Below, piece after piece: positions 45,389-54,928 of a stretch of DNA of 64,000 bases. The stretch is from positions 2,294,001-2,358,000 of the forward strand of contig NZ_CP048788.1 in the NCBI RefSeq assembly GCF_012932215.1. The letters are read 5' to 3'. The DNA comes from Roseobacter ponti. Its GTDB lineage: Bacteria > Pseudomonadota > Alphaproteobacteria > Rhodobacterales > Rhodobacteraceae. A model generated the notes under the pieces. The model worked only from the letters and a program-made list of their open reading frames with translations. It searched no databases and had not been told where the DNA came from. Position 1 is the stretch's first letter, and each line of letters begins with the position of its first letter. The translations under genes were made by a program, and so were the position numbers.

Positions 45389-46888
45389 TCAGCTTTCCCC
45401 GAGCATCGCACGCAGCGTGGTTTTCAGGACCTTGCCATAGTTGTTCTTCGGCAGTTCATCGATGCGGATATACCGTTTGGGCCGTTTGAAACGGGCGATA
45501 TTGTCCAGACACAACCGGTCAAGCCGCGCCTCGTCGACCTCTCCCACCACAAATGCCACGACCTCCTCACCCCACTCCGGATGCGTCTGCCCTACAACCG
45601 AGACTTCCTCGATCGCAGGGTCGGTCAGCAGCACCTCTTCCACCTCGCGCGGGTAGACGTTCGAGCCCCCGGTGATAATCATGTCTTTGGAGCGGTCCTG
45701 CAGGGTCAGGTATCCCTCTGCATCAAGAAACCCCATATCGCCGGTCATCAGCCAGCCATCCTTCAGGGTTTTCGCGTTTGCCTCCGGATTGTTACGGTAG
45801 CCGTGCATCACGGTATCGCCGCGCACCATGATCTCGCCATGGGTGCCCGCGGGCACCGGCCCGCCGTTGCTGTCGCCGATCATCACCTCCACCGCCGACT
45901 GGGCACGCCCGACAGACTGCAGACGCGCGGCCCAGTTCGGATGGCTTCGGTCTGCGACGTCATGCCGGCTCAACACCGTGATTCCCATCGGGCATTCGCC
46001 CTGACCATAGATCTGCACGAAAACCGGCCCGAAGGTGTCGACCGCGTCGATGATATCGGCGTTATACATCGGTCCGCCTGCGTAAATGACCGTGCGGAGC
46101 CCCTCGCCCGACGCCCCCGAGGCACGCGCCACCCGGGTCATCCGCTGCACCATGGTCGGGGCTGCAAAAAGCTGAACCGATCCGAAATGCGCAGCCAGAT
46201 CAAAGATCTCGGCAGGATCGAACCCGCCCGATGACGGACAGACATGACGCGCGCCCGCGCGCACATGCATCATGTTGTAAATGCCGGCCCCGTGGCTCAT
46301 CGGTGCTGCATAAAGCGTCGCGTCGCCGGGCAGGACCTGATCAGCATCCAGCGGATAACACAGGCTCATCGACGTCAGCATCCGAAAGGTGATCATCACG
46401 CCCTTAGGCCTGCCGGTGGTCCCTGATGTGTAAAAAAGCCAGGCAAGGTCGCCCGGGTCGCGGGAAACGATGTTTCTGGCCGGTTCATGGGCGATGACTT
46501 CTTCGAACACCGGGCCCGGCACGGAGATCACCGCTGCCGCAGCGTCGGTCAGCCCCTCGTCCTGGCCGGGTGAGGCAAAGACAATGCGCGCGCCGGCATG
46601 GCCGATGATATACTCCGCCTCGCGCAGGTGCAGTTTCGCGTTAACCGGCACCACCGCAGCCCCGGCAATCCAGATGCCGTAAAAGACAATGAGATAGTCG
46701 GGCGTGTTCTTCATAAAAATCGCGACCTGGTCACCAGGACCGATGCCCTGCGCCTGCAGCCACCCGGCCACGGCGCGGGCACGCCCGAAAAATGTGCCAT
46801 AGTCAGCAACACAGTCGCGCCCGAAAAAAAGTGCGGGCCGGGTGGGATCCTGTGTCGCGGACCGGGCGAGCCAGTGGGCAAGATTCAT
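45389..46888 (-). CDS. AMP-forming acyl-CoA synthetase
   Basis: This 499-residue ligase has the AMP-binding motif FYTSGTTGRPKGVM, IYGQGECP, the TGDMGF aspartate, RSKDMIITGGSNVYPREVE and the C-terminal catalytic Lys region LPKNNYGKVLK. Length and GECP-type motif suit a medium-size acyl- or aryl-CoA ligase; the acid it activates is not evident. AAGGAG lies eight bases before the ATG. It diverges from accBC, separated by about 150 bases. Confidence 0.9.
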   Translation of the reverse strand: MNLAHWLARSATQDPTRPALFFGRDCVADYGTFFGRARAVAGWLQAQGIGPGDQVAIFMKNTPDYLIVFYGIWIAGAAVVPVNAKLHLREAEYIIGHAGARIVFASPGQDEGLTDAAAAVISVPGPVFEEVIAHEPARNIVSRDPGDLAWLFYTSGTTGRPKGVMITFRMLTSMSLCYPLDADQVLPGDATLYAAPMSHGAGIYNMMHVRAGARHVCPSSGGFDPAEIFDLAAHFGSVQLFAAPTMVQRMTRVARASGASGEGLRTVIYAGGPMYNADIIDAVDTFGPVFVQIYGQGECPMGITVLSRHDVADRSHPNWAARLQSVGRAQSAVEVMIGDSNGGPVPAGTHGEIMVRGDTVMHGYRNNPEANAKTLKDGWLMTGDMGFLDAEGYLTLQDRSKDMIITGGSNVYPREVEEVLLTDPAIEEVSVVGQTHPEWGEEVVAFVVGEVDEARLDRLCLDNIARFKRPKRYIRIDELPKNNYGKVLKTTLRAMLGES

Positions 46889-47035
46889 GTGACAGGCTCC
46901 TTACAAAGGCAACTTTACCCGGGCCAGACGCCGGTGCAACAGGCGGGTTTCCATGGCGTAACCCTTAGCCTATAAGGGAAATGCAGGATGAAGGGCCGGT
47001 TTAAACAAGGCTCCCCCGAATGGTTGAGGACTTAC

Positions 47036-47533
47036 ATGACTAAAAAGAACCATGATGCTGACGTGGCCTTTATCCAGGCCCTGGCTGAACTGCTGCGCGA
47101 AAACGATCTGACAGAGCTTCAGGTGAAACGCGACTACGGCGCCGATGACAGCCTGAACGTACGGGTCAGCCGTCACCAGCAGCAACAGGTGGTGACCCAG
47201 GTCTCCTCGCCCGCCCCGATGGCAGCACCCGCCGCCGCCGCACCGGCCGGCGCCCCTGCGCCCGCCGCATCAGAGACCAGCGATGATCCGGCAAGCCACC
47301 CGGGCGCGGTCACATCGCCGATGGTGGGCACGGTTTATATGCAGGCCGAACCCGGGTCCGCCCCCTTTATCAGCGTCGGCGCGTCAGTGGCCGAAGGCGA
47401 CACTCTGCTGATCGTCGAGGCGATGAAAACCATGAACCACATTCCCGCACCGCGGGCCGGCACGATCAAACGGATCGTGGTCGAGGACGGCGCTGCTGTG
47501 GAGTTTGGCGCACCGCTCGTCATCCTCGAATAG
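47036..47533 (+). CDS. accB: acetyl-CoA carboxylase biotin carboxyl carrier protein
   Basis: This 165-residue protein has an N-terminal dimerisation part (FIQALAELLRENDLTELQV), an Ala/Pro-rich linker (about 60-90) and a C-terminal biotinyl domain with the biotin lysine in VEAMKTMNHI. GAGGA precedes the ATG at 47036; a start at 46988 would add an unusual leader. accC follows 12 bases later. A CCCTTA/TAAGGG dyad at 46962-46978 lies in the promoter region. Confidence 0.95.
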   Translation: MTKKNHDADVAFIQALAELLRENDLTELQVKRDYGADDSLNVRVSRHQQQQVVTQVSSPAPMAAPAAAAPAGAPAPAASETSDDPASHPGAVTSPMVGTVYMQAEPGSAPFISVGASVAEGDTLLIVEAMKTMNHIPAPRAGTIKRIVVEDGAAVEFGAPLVILE

Positions 47534-47545
47534 GAGGGCAGGCCC

Positions 47546-48898
47546 ATGTTCAAAAAGATCCTGATCGCCAACCGCGGTGAAATTGCCCTGCGGGTTGTCC
47601 GCGCCGCACGCGAAATGGGCATTGGAACGGTCGCGGTGCATTCCACCGCCGACAGTGATGCCATGCATGTGCGGATGGCCGACGAATCCGTCTGCATCGG
47701 ACCGCCTCCCTCTCCGCAGAGTTATCTGTCGATCCCCGCGATTATTTCGGCCTGCGAGATCACGGGTGCCGAGGCCATTCACCCCGGCTATGGCTTTTTG
47801 TCGGAAAACGCAGGTTTCGTGCAGGTTGTGGAAGACCATGATCTGACTTTCATCGGGCCCACCGCCGAACACATCCGCGTCATGGGCGACAAGATCACGG
47901 CAAAAGAAACCATGCGCAACCTTGGCGTGCCCTGTGTGCCCGGCTCTGAGGGTGGCGTGGACACGCTGGACGATGCAAAGCGCATCGGCAGGGAAATCGG
48001 GTATCCGGTGATCATCAAGGCCACGGCAGGTGGCGGCGGACGGGGTATGAAAGTTGCCAAAAACGCCGGTGAGATGGAAAAAGCATTCCACACGGCCCGC
48101 GCCGAGGGCAAATCCAACTTCGGCAATGATGAAGTATACATCGAGAAATACCTGACCACGCCGCGGCACATCGAAATCCAGGTGTTCGGCGACGGTAAAG
48201 GCCGCGCGGTGCATCTGGGGGAGCGCGACTGCTCTTTGCAGCGCCGCCACCAGAAGGTTTTCGAAGAAGCCCCCGGCCCCGCCATCTCGCCGGAAGAACG
48301 TGCCGCAATCGGGAAAACCTGCGCCGAGGCTGTGGCCCGCATCAACTATATCGGCGCGGGCACGATTGAGTTTCTCTATGAAAACGGCGAGTTCTATTTC
48401 ATCGAAATGAACACCCGGCTCCAGGTCGAACACCCCGTCACCGAGGCCATTTTCGGCGTCGATCTGGTGCGCGAACAGATCCGCGTGGCCGCCGGGCTGG
48501 AGATGTCTTTTCAGCAGGAAGACCTGAAGATCAACGGTCATGCCATCGAGGTGCGTATCAACGCCGAAAAGCTGCCCAATTTCTCACCCTGTCCCGGGCG
48601 GATCACGCAGTATCACGCGCCCGGGGGTCTGGGCGTGCGGATGGACAGCGCGCTTTATGACGGCTATTCGATCCCGCCCTATTACGACAGCCTGATCGGC
48701 AAGCTGATCGTGCACGGACGTGACCGGCCCGAAGCGCTCGCGCGTCTTTACCGGGCTCTGGGCGAGCTGATCGTGGATGGTGTGGACACCACCGTGCCGC
48801 TTTTTCACGCCCTGCTTGCCGAAGATGCGGTGCTGTCGGGCGCGTATAATATCCACTGGCTGGAGCATTGGTTGGAGACCAATCTCAGCAGCAGCTGA
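47546..48898 (+). CDS. accC: acetyl-CoA carboxylase biotin carboxylase
   Basis: This 450-residue ATP-grasp enzyme carboxylates biotin on AccB. It shows [29 protein letters not shown], the glycine loop [32 protein letters not shown] and [14 protein letters not shown], all intact. AGGAGG precedes the ATG. It is the second gene of accBC, and aat follows 12 bases after its stop. Confidence 0.97.
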   Translation: MFKKILIANRGEIALRVVRAAREMGIGTVAVHSTADSDAMHVRMADESVCIGPPPSPQSYLSIPAIISACEITGAEAIHPGYGFLSENAGFVQVVEDHDLTFIGPTAEHIRVMGDKITAKETMRNLGVPCVPGSEGGVDTLDDAKRIGREIGYPVIIKATAGGGGRGMKVAKNAGEMEKAFHTARAEGKSNFGNDEVYIEKYLTTPRHIEIQVFGDGKGRAVHLGERDCSLQRRHQKVFEEAPGPAISPEERAAIGKTCAEAVARINYIGAGTIEFLYENGEFYFIEMNTRLQVEHPVTEAIFGVDLVREQIRVAAGLEMSFQQEDLKINGHAIEVRINAEKLPNFSPCPGRITQYHAPGGLGVRMDSALYDGYSIPPYYDSLIGKLIVHGRDRPEALARLYRALGELIVDGVDTTVPLFHALLAEDAVLSGAYNIHWLEHWLETNLSSS

Positions 48899-48910
48899 TC
48901 AGCCGGAGCA

Positions 48911-49543
48911 ATGGGCCTCACACCTGATCTGCTGATGCAGGGCTATGCCAACGGTATCTTTCCGATGGCCGAACGACGCGATGATCCTGAGATTTTCTGG
49001 GTGGATCCGAAACGCCGTGGCGTAATGCCTCTGAAAGGGTTTCACGCGTCGCGCTCGCTGCGCCGCGCAATGCGGCGGAGCGACTTTGAGGTGACGATTG
49101 ATCAGGATTTTGCCGGCGTTGTGGATGGATGCGCCGACCGGCAGGACACCTGGATCAATGACGAAATCCGCAGTCTTTACATCGCCTTACAGGCCCGCAG
49201 ACAGGCCCATTCGCTGGAAATCCGCGAGGATGGCGCGCTTGTGGGCGGGGTCTACGGGGTTGTCCTGGGGGCTGCGTTTTTTGGGGAGAGTATGTTCTCG
49301 CGGCGCACCAATGCCTCTAAAATCGCGCTGGCCTGCCTGGTGGACCGGTTAAACGACGCAGGGTTTACGCTCTTTGACACGCAGTTTCTGACAGAGCATC
49401 TGGCCCGGCTCGGCGGGATTGAGGTCACGCGGGCGCAGTATCAGCAGGCGCTTGGAAGAGCGGTCGGGGAACAGGCCGACTTTCTCCGGCCGCCCCTGCG
49501 CAGCCCTCAGGACGTGGCGCAGCGCATGACCCAGATGTCATAG
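48911..49543 (+). CDS. aat: leucyl/phenylalanyl-tRNA-protein transferase
   Basis: This 210-residue enzyme adds Leu or Phe to N-terminal Lys or Arg for degradation through ClpAP (N-degron pathway). It has LLMQGYANGIFPMAE, FWVDPKRRGVMPL, WINDEI and FGESMFSRRTNASKIAL as in the family. GGAG precedes the ATG. It follows accC closely, a usual alphaproteobacterial order. Its last 37 bases overlap the convergent DUF2155 gene. Confidence 0.95.
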   Translation: MGLTPDLLMQGYANGIFPMAERRDDPEIFWVDPKRRGVMPLKGFHASRSLRRAMRRSDFEVTIDQDFAGVVDGCADRQDTWINDEIRSLYIALQARRQAHSLEIREDGALVGGVYGVVLGAAFFGESMFSRRTNASKIALACLVDRLNDAGFTLFDTQFLTEHLARLGGIEVTRAQYQQALGRAVGEQADFLRPPLRSPQDVAQRMTQMS

Positions 49544-49866
49544 CGCGAGTGATCCATCGCTGACAGCGCCGGGGTCGAGGCGATCATCCAGCCCGAGAAC
49601 AGTTCCGTGCCGCGGTTTGCATCCGAAATCTGCAGCGCGGCAAAGGCATCGCCCGACGGGTTGCCCGCAGGATAACGGCACGAGGTCAGCTCAATGCGCA
49701 GATCACCAAATTCAGCGGTTTGCCCGGTGTACATTTCAATGTCGTATAGCAGGCCATTGATCTTATCGAGCCCGCGCAGAACAACGCCCGGTGCCTCGGT
49801 AACACGTTGCTGTGCCGCCGCCGGCATCGCCAGGAGCATCATCAGTAATGCCGCGGCCCGCATCAT
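49507..49866 (-). CDS. DUF2155 secreted protein
   Basis: This 119-residue protein has a signal peptide (AALLMMLLAMPAAAQQ) and the DUF2155 core (VVLRGLDKINGLLYDIEMYTGQ, LSAMDHSRYDIWVMRC) with two conserved cysteines. The family is alphaproteobacterial and periplasmic, of unknown function. Its ATG overlaps the MlaD stop (ATGA), so the two are coupled. It overlaps the 3' end of aat. Confidence 0.9.
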   Translation of the reverse strand: MMRAAALLMMLLAMPAAAQQRVTEAPGVVLRGLDKINGLLYDIEMYTGQTAEFGDLRIELTSCRYPAGNPSGDAFAALQISDANRGTELFSGWMIASTPALSAMDHSRYDIWVMRCATS

Positions 49867-50309
49867 TCGGACTGGCCGCTCACGAACTTCAGCAACAGGC
49901 TGATCAGACTGACCGCGCCCTGGGTATCCGCGATGGTATCGCCGGATTCGTAAAAGAACGGCGATCCGCCGGGTACGATCTCGACGAAATTGCCACCCAG
50001 CAGCCCCTCGGAAGAAATCACAATCGCGGAATCGTCAGGGATTTCAATGCCCTGCACCACAGAGACTGTGGTATCGGCGCGATAGGTTTCAGGGTTCAGA
50101 ATGACATCTGTGACCTGTCCCACGCGCACACCTGCAAGCCGGACATCGGTGCCAACGCCCACGCCTTCAAGGCTGCGAAAGCTCGCTTCCAGCGGATAAT
50201 TCGCCGAGGCGCCGGAGTATTCCGCGACCTGGCCTGCATAGACCACAAAGGCTACGGCAGCGGCCAGCACAGCCGCGCCGGTCAGAACTTCGGTGGTGTT
50301 TTCGGACAT
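49863..50309 (-). CDS. MlaD-family lipid-transport protein
   Basis: This 148-residue protein has an N-terminal membrane anchor (AAVLAAAVAFVVYAGQVA) and an MCE/MlaD domain (VRLAGVRVGQVTDVILNPETY, VISSEGLLGGNFVEIVPGG). MlaD is the periplasmic hexamer of the phospholipid transporter MlaFEDB; no mlaE or mlaF is adjacent. GGAG precedes the ATG. It follows the NDUFA12-like gene by five bases. Confidence 0.9.
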   Translation of the reverse strand: MSENTTEVLTGAAVLAAAVAFVVYAGQVAEYSGASANYPLEASFRSLEGVGVGTDVRLAGVRVGQVTDVILNPETYRADTTVSVVQGIEIPDDSAIVISSEGLLGGNFVEIVPGGSPFFYESGDTIADTQGAVSLISLLLKFVSGQSE

Positions 50310-50314
50310 GGGTG

Positions 50315-50698
50315 TTACTCCGGCGACCAGGCCTCGTAATCACTGCGCGGCTTAGGATCAGATCTGCGGATCGATCCTTTTGGTGCATACGCGAGTGCGG
50401 TGCCTGTAAGATTTTCCAGATGGGGTTTTTCCCAGGGCTTATGCGCCAGGGGTTTGTCGGTGGGCGGCGCGTCCCAGGTGTGATGCAGCCAGCCGTGCCA
50501 GTCGGGGTCCACCCGGCTGGCTTCTGCCTCACCGTTATAGATCACCCAGCGGCGCGATTTATCTTTGTTTTCGTAAAAAACGTTACCCTGGGTGTCTTCT
50601 CCGACCTTCACGCCGTGCCGTGATGTCCACAGCTGCGTGTTCAGCGTCTGCCCGTTCCACCAGGTGACGGCGCGCAGCAATGAGTTCAGAATGCCCAT
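50315..50698 (-). CDS. NDUFA12-like NADH:ubiquinone oxidoreductase subunit
   Basis: This 127-residue protein matches the NDUFA12/B17.2 family, an accessory subunit of alphaproteobacterial complex I. It has [31 protein letters not shown] and RRWVIYNGE, then [12 protein letters not shown], as in the family. GGAGA precedes ATG 50698; the longer in-frame start lacks a box. It is encoded away from any nuo genes, next to mlaD and DUF2155, as is usual in this group. Confidence 0.92.
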   Translation of the reverse strand: MGILNSLLRAVTWWNGQTLNTQLWTSRHGVKVGEDTQGNVFYENKDKSRRWVIYNGEAEASRVDPDWHGWLHHTWDAPPTDKPLAHKPWEKPHLENLTGTALAYAPKGSIRRSDPKPRSDYEAWSPE

Positions 50699-50794
50699 GG
50701 GTTTTTCTCCGGTCGCACTGTTGCACCACATATGCCGGAAACCGGGGGTGAGGTCCAGCCGGATGGCGATCTGCGGCCCCGCTTTCTCATGCGA

Positions 50795-51163
50795 TCACCC
50801 GGCGCCGGGCACAAGGGCTGTCACTTCGATCTCAATGCGGTATTTCGGGTCAATCAGCCCGCATTCGATCATTGTGGCTGCGGGCGGATTTTCACCGAAC
50901 GCCGCCGCCAGCAAAGGCCAGCAGGGTTCAAAGTCGGCGCGGTCCGGCAGCATGTAGGTCACCCGCACCACGTCACAGAACCGGCACCCTGCTTCGTTCA
51001 GGGCCTTTTCAATGGTACTGAGTGCGCCTGCACATTGTTCTTTGACGCTGTCCCCCTGCCCGACCGTGCCCGCCACATGGACCCAGCCGCCAGCGACGAC
51101 CGCACGGCAGTAGCCCACTCTGGTTTCAAATTCTCCGCCCGAGCGGATGCGTTCAACCGGCAT
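50795..51163 (-). CDS. RidA-family enamine/imine deaminase
   Basis: This 122-residue trimeric-fold protein of the RidA/YjgF family hydrolyses reactive enamines and imines. It has VVAGGWVHVAGTVGQ, VVRVTYMLPDRADFEPCWPLLAAAFGENPPAAT and the Arg of KYRIEIEVTAL. It ends 96 bases upstream of the NDUFA12-like gene's start on the same strand. Confidence 0.85.
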   Translation of the reverse strand: MPVERIRSGGEFETRVGYCRAVVAGGWVHVAGTVGQGDSVKEQCAGALSTIEKALNEAGCRFCDVVRVTYMLPDRADFEPCWPLLAAAFGENPPAATMIECGLIDPKYRIEIEVTALVPGAG

Positions 51164-51260
51164 CGCGGAATGCCCTCCCGTATTGTGGTCTCTTCAGGTC
51201 TGACAGGGTCACGGCTGATGCCCCGTCCGGCAGGGTCCGGATGATCACGCCGCTGTCATG

Positions 51261-51293
51261 GAAACGAAAGGCAGGCCGCACCGGACCTGCCTT
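51261..51293 (-). terminator. clpX terminator-like hairpin
   Basis: On the minus strand AAGGCAGG pairs with CCTGCCTT (51268-51293) with a further CCG/CGG pairing inside, and TCGTTTC follows. It lies about 30 bases beyond the clpX stop. The T-run is short, so termination may be partial. Confidence 0.5.
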
Positions 51294-51321
51294 ATCGGTA
51301 GTCTGTCTGTTGATGCCGGGA

Positions 51322-52587
<1,266 letters not shown>

Positions 52588-52738
52588 ATCAACCCTTTCA
52601 GGTCTTTTGTATCGGAGCCAGCACGCCCGGACGGCATGCCGCTTGAGGTGGTTATGTCAGCTTAGGACAGCACCGGCAGGTCCACAATCGCAAAATGGTA
52701 AACTCAGCGTGCGCGCCCTGCTGGTGTTGCTTTCCTGG

Positions 52739-53365
52739 TCAGCTGTCGTCGTCTGCCTTGCCGCGGCTTTCAACAATCTCGTCAATCAGACCGAATTCTT
52801 TCGATTCCTCGGGCGACATGAAGTTGTCGCGCTCCAGGGCGGCTTCGATCTTTTTGAGGGTCTGGCCGGTGTGACGGACATAAATTTCATTCAGACGCGT
52901 CTTGAGTTTCTGTGTCTCCTGCGCGTGGATCATGATGTCTGTTGCCTGGCCCTGATATCCGCCGGAGGGCTGGTGCACCATCACGCGGCTGTTGGGCAGT
53001 GAAAACCGCATGCCCGCCTCGCCCGCGGTCAGCAGCAGCGAGCCCATAGAGGCCGCCTGCCCGATCACAAGTGTGGACACCTTTGGCCGGATGTACTGCA
53101 TGGTGTCGTAAATCGACAGACCCGAGGTCACAACGCCACCGGGGCTGTTGATATACATCGAGATTTCCTTGGATGGGTTTTCCGCCTCAAGGTGCAGCAG
53201 CTGCGCCACGATCAGCGACGACATGCCGTCGTGCACGGGGCCGTTGAGGAAGATGATCCGCTCTTTCAGGAGGCGCGAGAAGATGTCGTAGGCGCGCTCG
53301 CCCCGGCTTGTCTGCTCGACCACCATCGGGACAAGATTCATGTATGTTTCGATCGGATCTTTCAT
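52739..53365 (-). CDS. clpP: ATP-dependent Clp protease proteolytic subunit ClpP
   Basis: This 208-residue serine peptidase has the triad Ser ([11 protein letters not shown]), His (VMVHQPSGG) and Asp ([10 protein letters not shown]). ATG 53365 gives the normal start [18 protein letters not shown]; a longer in-frame start adds 24 unlikely residues. It pairs with clpX downstream. Confidence 0.97.
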   Translation of the reverse strand: MKDPIETYMNLVPMVVEQTSRGERAYDIFSRLLKERIIFLNGPVHDGMSSLIVAQLLHLEAENPSKEISMYINSPGGVVTSGLSIYDTMQYIRPKVSTLVIGQAASMGSLLLTAGEAGMRFSLPNSRVMVHQPSGGYQGQATDIMIHAQETQKLKTRLNEIYVRHTGQTLKKIEAALERDNFMSPEESKEFGLIDEIVESRGKADDDS

Positions 53366-53528
53366 GTGGGGTGCCTGTCTGCTGTTGTCCCCGGGACCAT
53401 ACCCGACGGACTGTTGATGAAACCTTAGTATCGCCACCGGGGGGCCGCAAGGGGGGCCGGGTGAGGTTTTGCCGGGGTTCCGGAAGGTGATGGTTGATCA
53501 TCGCCTTTCCGGGTCTAAATGGCCCGCG

Positions 53529-54734
53529 ATGGACGCAGTTTCAACCTTTCCCCCCGACCGCACCACCGCTCTTGAACGGCTGCAGGCTTTTGTGCCGCGC
53601 GCCGGGCGTGACTATGCCGCAGGGCGCAATTTTGACCACGGCCCCGGACGGCATGAAAGTGTGTCGGGTCTGTCGCCATATCTGCGCTGCCGGCTGATCA
53701 CGGAAGAAGAGGTATTGCGGGCTGTTCTGGGGCAGCATTCTGCGTCAGCCGCGGAAAAGTTTATTCAGGAAGTGTACTGGCGCACTTACTGGAAAGGCTG
53801 GCTTGAGTTGCGGCCGGGCGTCTGGGATCAGTACCAGCGCGCGCTGCGCAGCAGGCTCGACGAAATGCAGACGCAGAGCGGGCTGCGCGACCGCTGGGAG
53901 GCGGCCTGCAAAGGTGAGACCGATATCGACTGTTTTAACGCCTGGGCGCAGGAGCTGGTCACGACGGGCTATCTGCACAACCACGCACGGATGTGGTTTG
54001 CCTCGATCTGGATTTTCACGCTCGGGCTGCCCTGGGAGCCGGGGGCGGATTTCTTTCTGAGACACCTGCTCGATGGCGATCCGGCGTCCAATACGCTGGG
54101 CTGGCGCTGGGTCGCGGGCATTCAGACGCCGGGCAAAACCTATCTGGCGCGCACGTCAAATATCTCAAAATTCACCGAGGGCCGCTTTCACCCGAAATGG
54201 CAGCTTGCCGGAGAGGCACCCGCGCGTGCAGGACCGCCGGTGCCCGACCCGCTGCCTCTGCCTGGTCCTGTGCGGCCCGATCCGGCTCTGCGGACCGGGC
54301 TTCTGATGCATGAGGACGATCTGAGCCCCGGCTATGCCTTTGCCGGGTGCGATGCGGTGGCCCGGGCCGTGCTCGCGCCGCAGACCGGGTTTACCCCTCT
54401 GACCCCTGCCCCCCATATTGCCGGATTTCGATCTGCTGCGTCACTAGATGCACAGACGCGGCACATGCCGGCCGCAGACGACTGTAGTGACGTGCTCCGG
54501 GATGCAGAGGCGCTGATGATCTGGGCACAGAAAGAAGGCCTCAGTCAGATTGTGACGCCCTTCGCCCCGGTCGGACCGGTGGCGGATCAGCTGCGGCGCT
54601 TTGCAGCGCATGAGGGTGCTCCCCGTGTCGTAACAATGATGCGGGCAACCGACCGGGCCGCCTGGCCCCTGGCAACCCGCGGTTTTTTCGCCTTCAGAAA
54701 GAATATCCCCGATCTTCTGAGCGCGCTGACGTGA
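53529..54734 (+). CDS. photolyase/cryptochrome-like FAD-binding protein without N-terminal antenna domain
   Basis: This 401-residue protein begins almost directly in the photolyase FAD-binding helical domain: AEKFIQEVYWRTYWKGWL, GYLHNHARMWFASIWIF, HLLDGDPASNTLGWRWVAG (about residues 70-200). The N-terminal alpha/beta antenna domain that precedes it in ordinary photolyases is absent. After about residue 240 comes a further 150-residue part (LLMHEDDLSPGYAF, EALMIWAQKEGLSQIVTPF) that could be an alpha/beta domain. The start is uncertain: ATG 53529 and ATG 53490 are both in frame, neither with a well-spaced box. A DNA-repair or light-sensing role is inferred. It lies upstream of phoX. Confidence 0.8.
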   Translation: MDAVSTFPPDRTTALERLQAFVPRAGRDYAAGRNFDHGPGRHESVSGLSPYLRCRLITEEEVLRAVLGQHSASAAEKFIQEVYWRTYWKGWLELRPGVWDQYQRALRSRLDEMQTQSGLRDRWEAACKGETDIDCFNAWAQELVTTGYLHNHARMWFASIWIFTLGLPWEPGADFFLRHLLDGDPASNTLGWRWVAGIQTPGKTYLARTSNISKFTEGRFHPKWQLAGEAPARAGPPVPDPLPLPGPVRPDPALRTGLLMHEDDLSPGYAFAGCDAVARAVLAPQTGFTPLTPAPHIAGFRSAASLDAQTRHMPAADDCSDVLRDAEALMIWAQKEGLSQIVTPFAPVGPVADQLRRFAAHEGAPRVVTMMRATDRAAWPLATRGFFAFRKNIPDLLSALT

Positions 54735-54823
54735 CAGGCGGGCGGCATAGCACCACCGGGTCGGCAATCAGAAGTATTGCATTGATTCGATTTTCCCGAC
54801 AAAGTTGAGGCGTGACGCGGGGG

Positions 54824-54841
54824 CTGTCACAACACCGTCAT
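54824..54841 (+). promoter_or_regulatory. Pho-box-like site upstream of phoX
   Basis: CTGTCAC-AACA-CCGTCAT matches the alphaproteobacterial Pho box (two CTGTCAT repeats spaced by four bases) at 12 of 14 positions. It lies 87 bases before the phoX start codon on the same strand. PhoB binding under phosphate limitation is the expected use. Confidence 0.7.
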
Positions 54842-54928
54842 ACCAGCAGGGCATTCAGACGTCAGGTCCGGCCCGTTGGGATTCGCCCGCGCCGTTACCG
54901 GAAAAAATGCAACCGGGAGATGCTGCAC

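Noticed and set aside
45212-46234. 340-residue plus-strand open frame at the end of the acyl-CoA synthetase gene
   Set aside because: Mostly antisense to conserved synthetase motifs, no ribosome-binding site, no domain.
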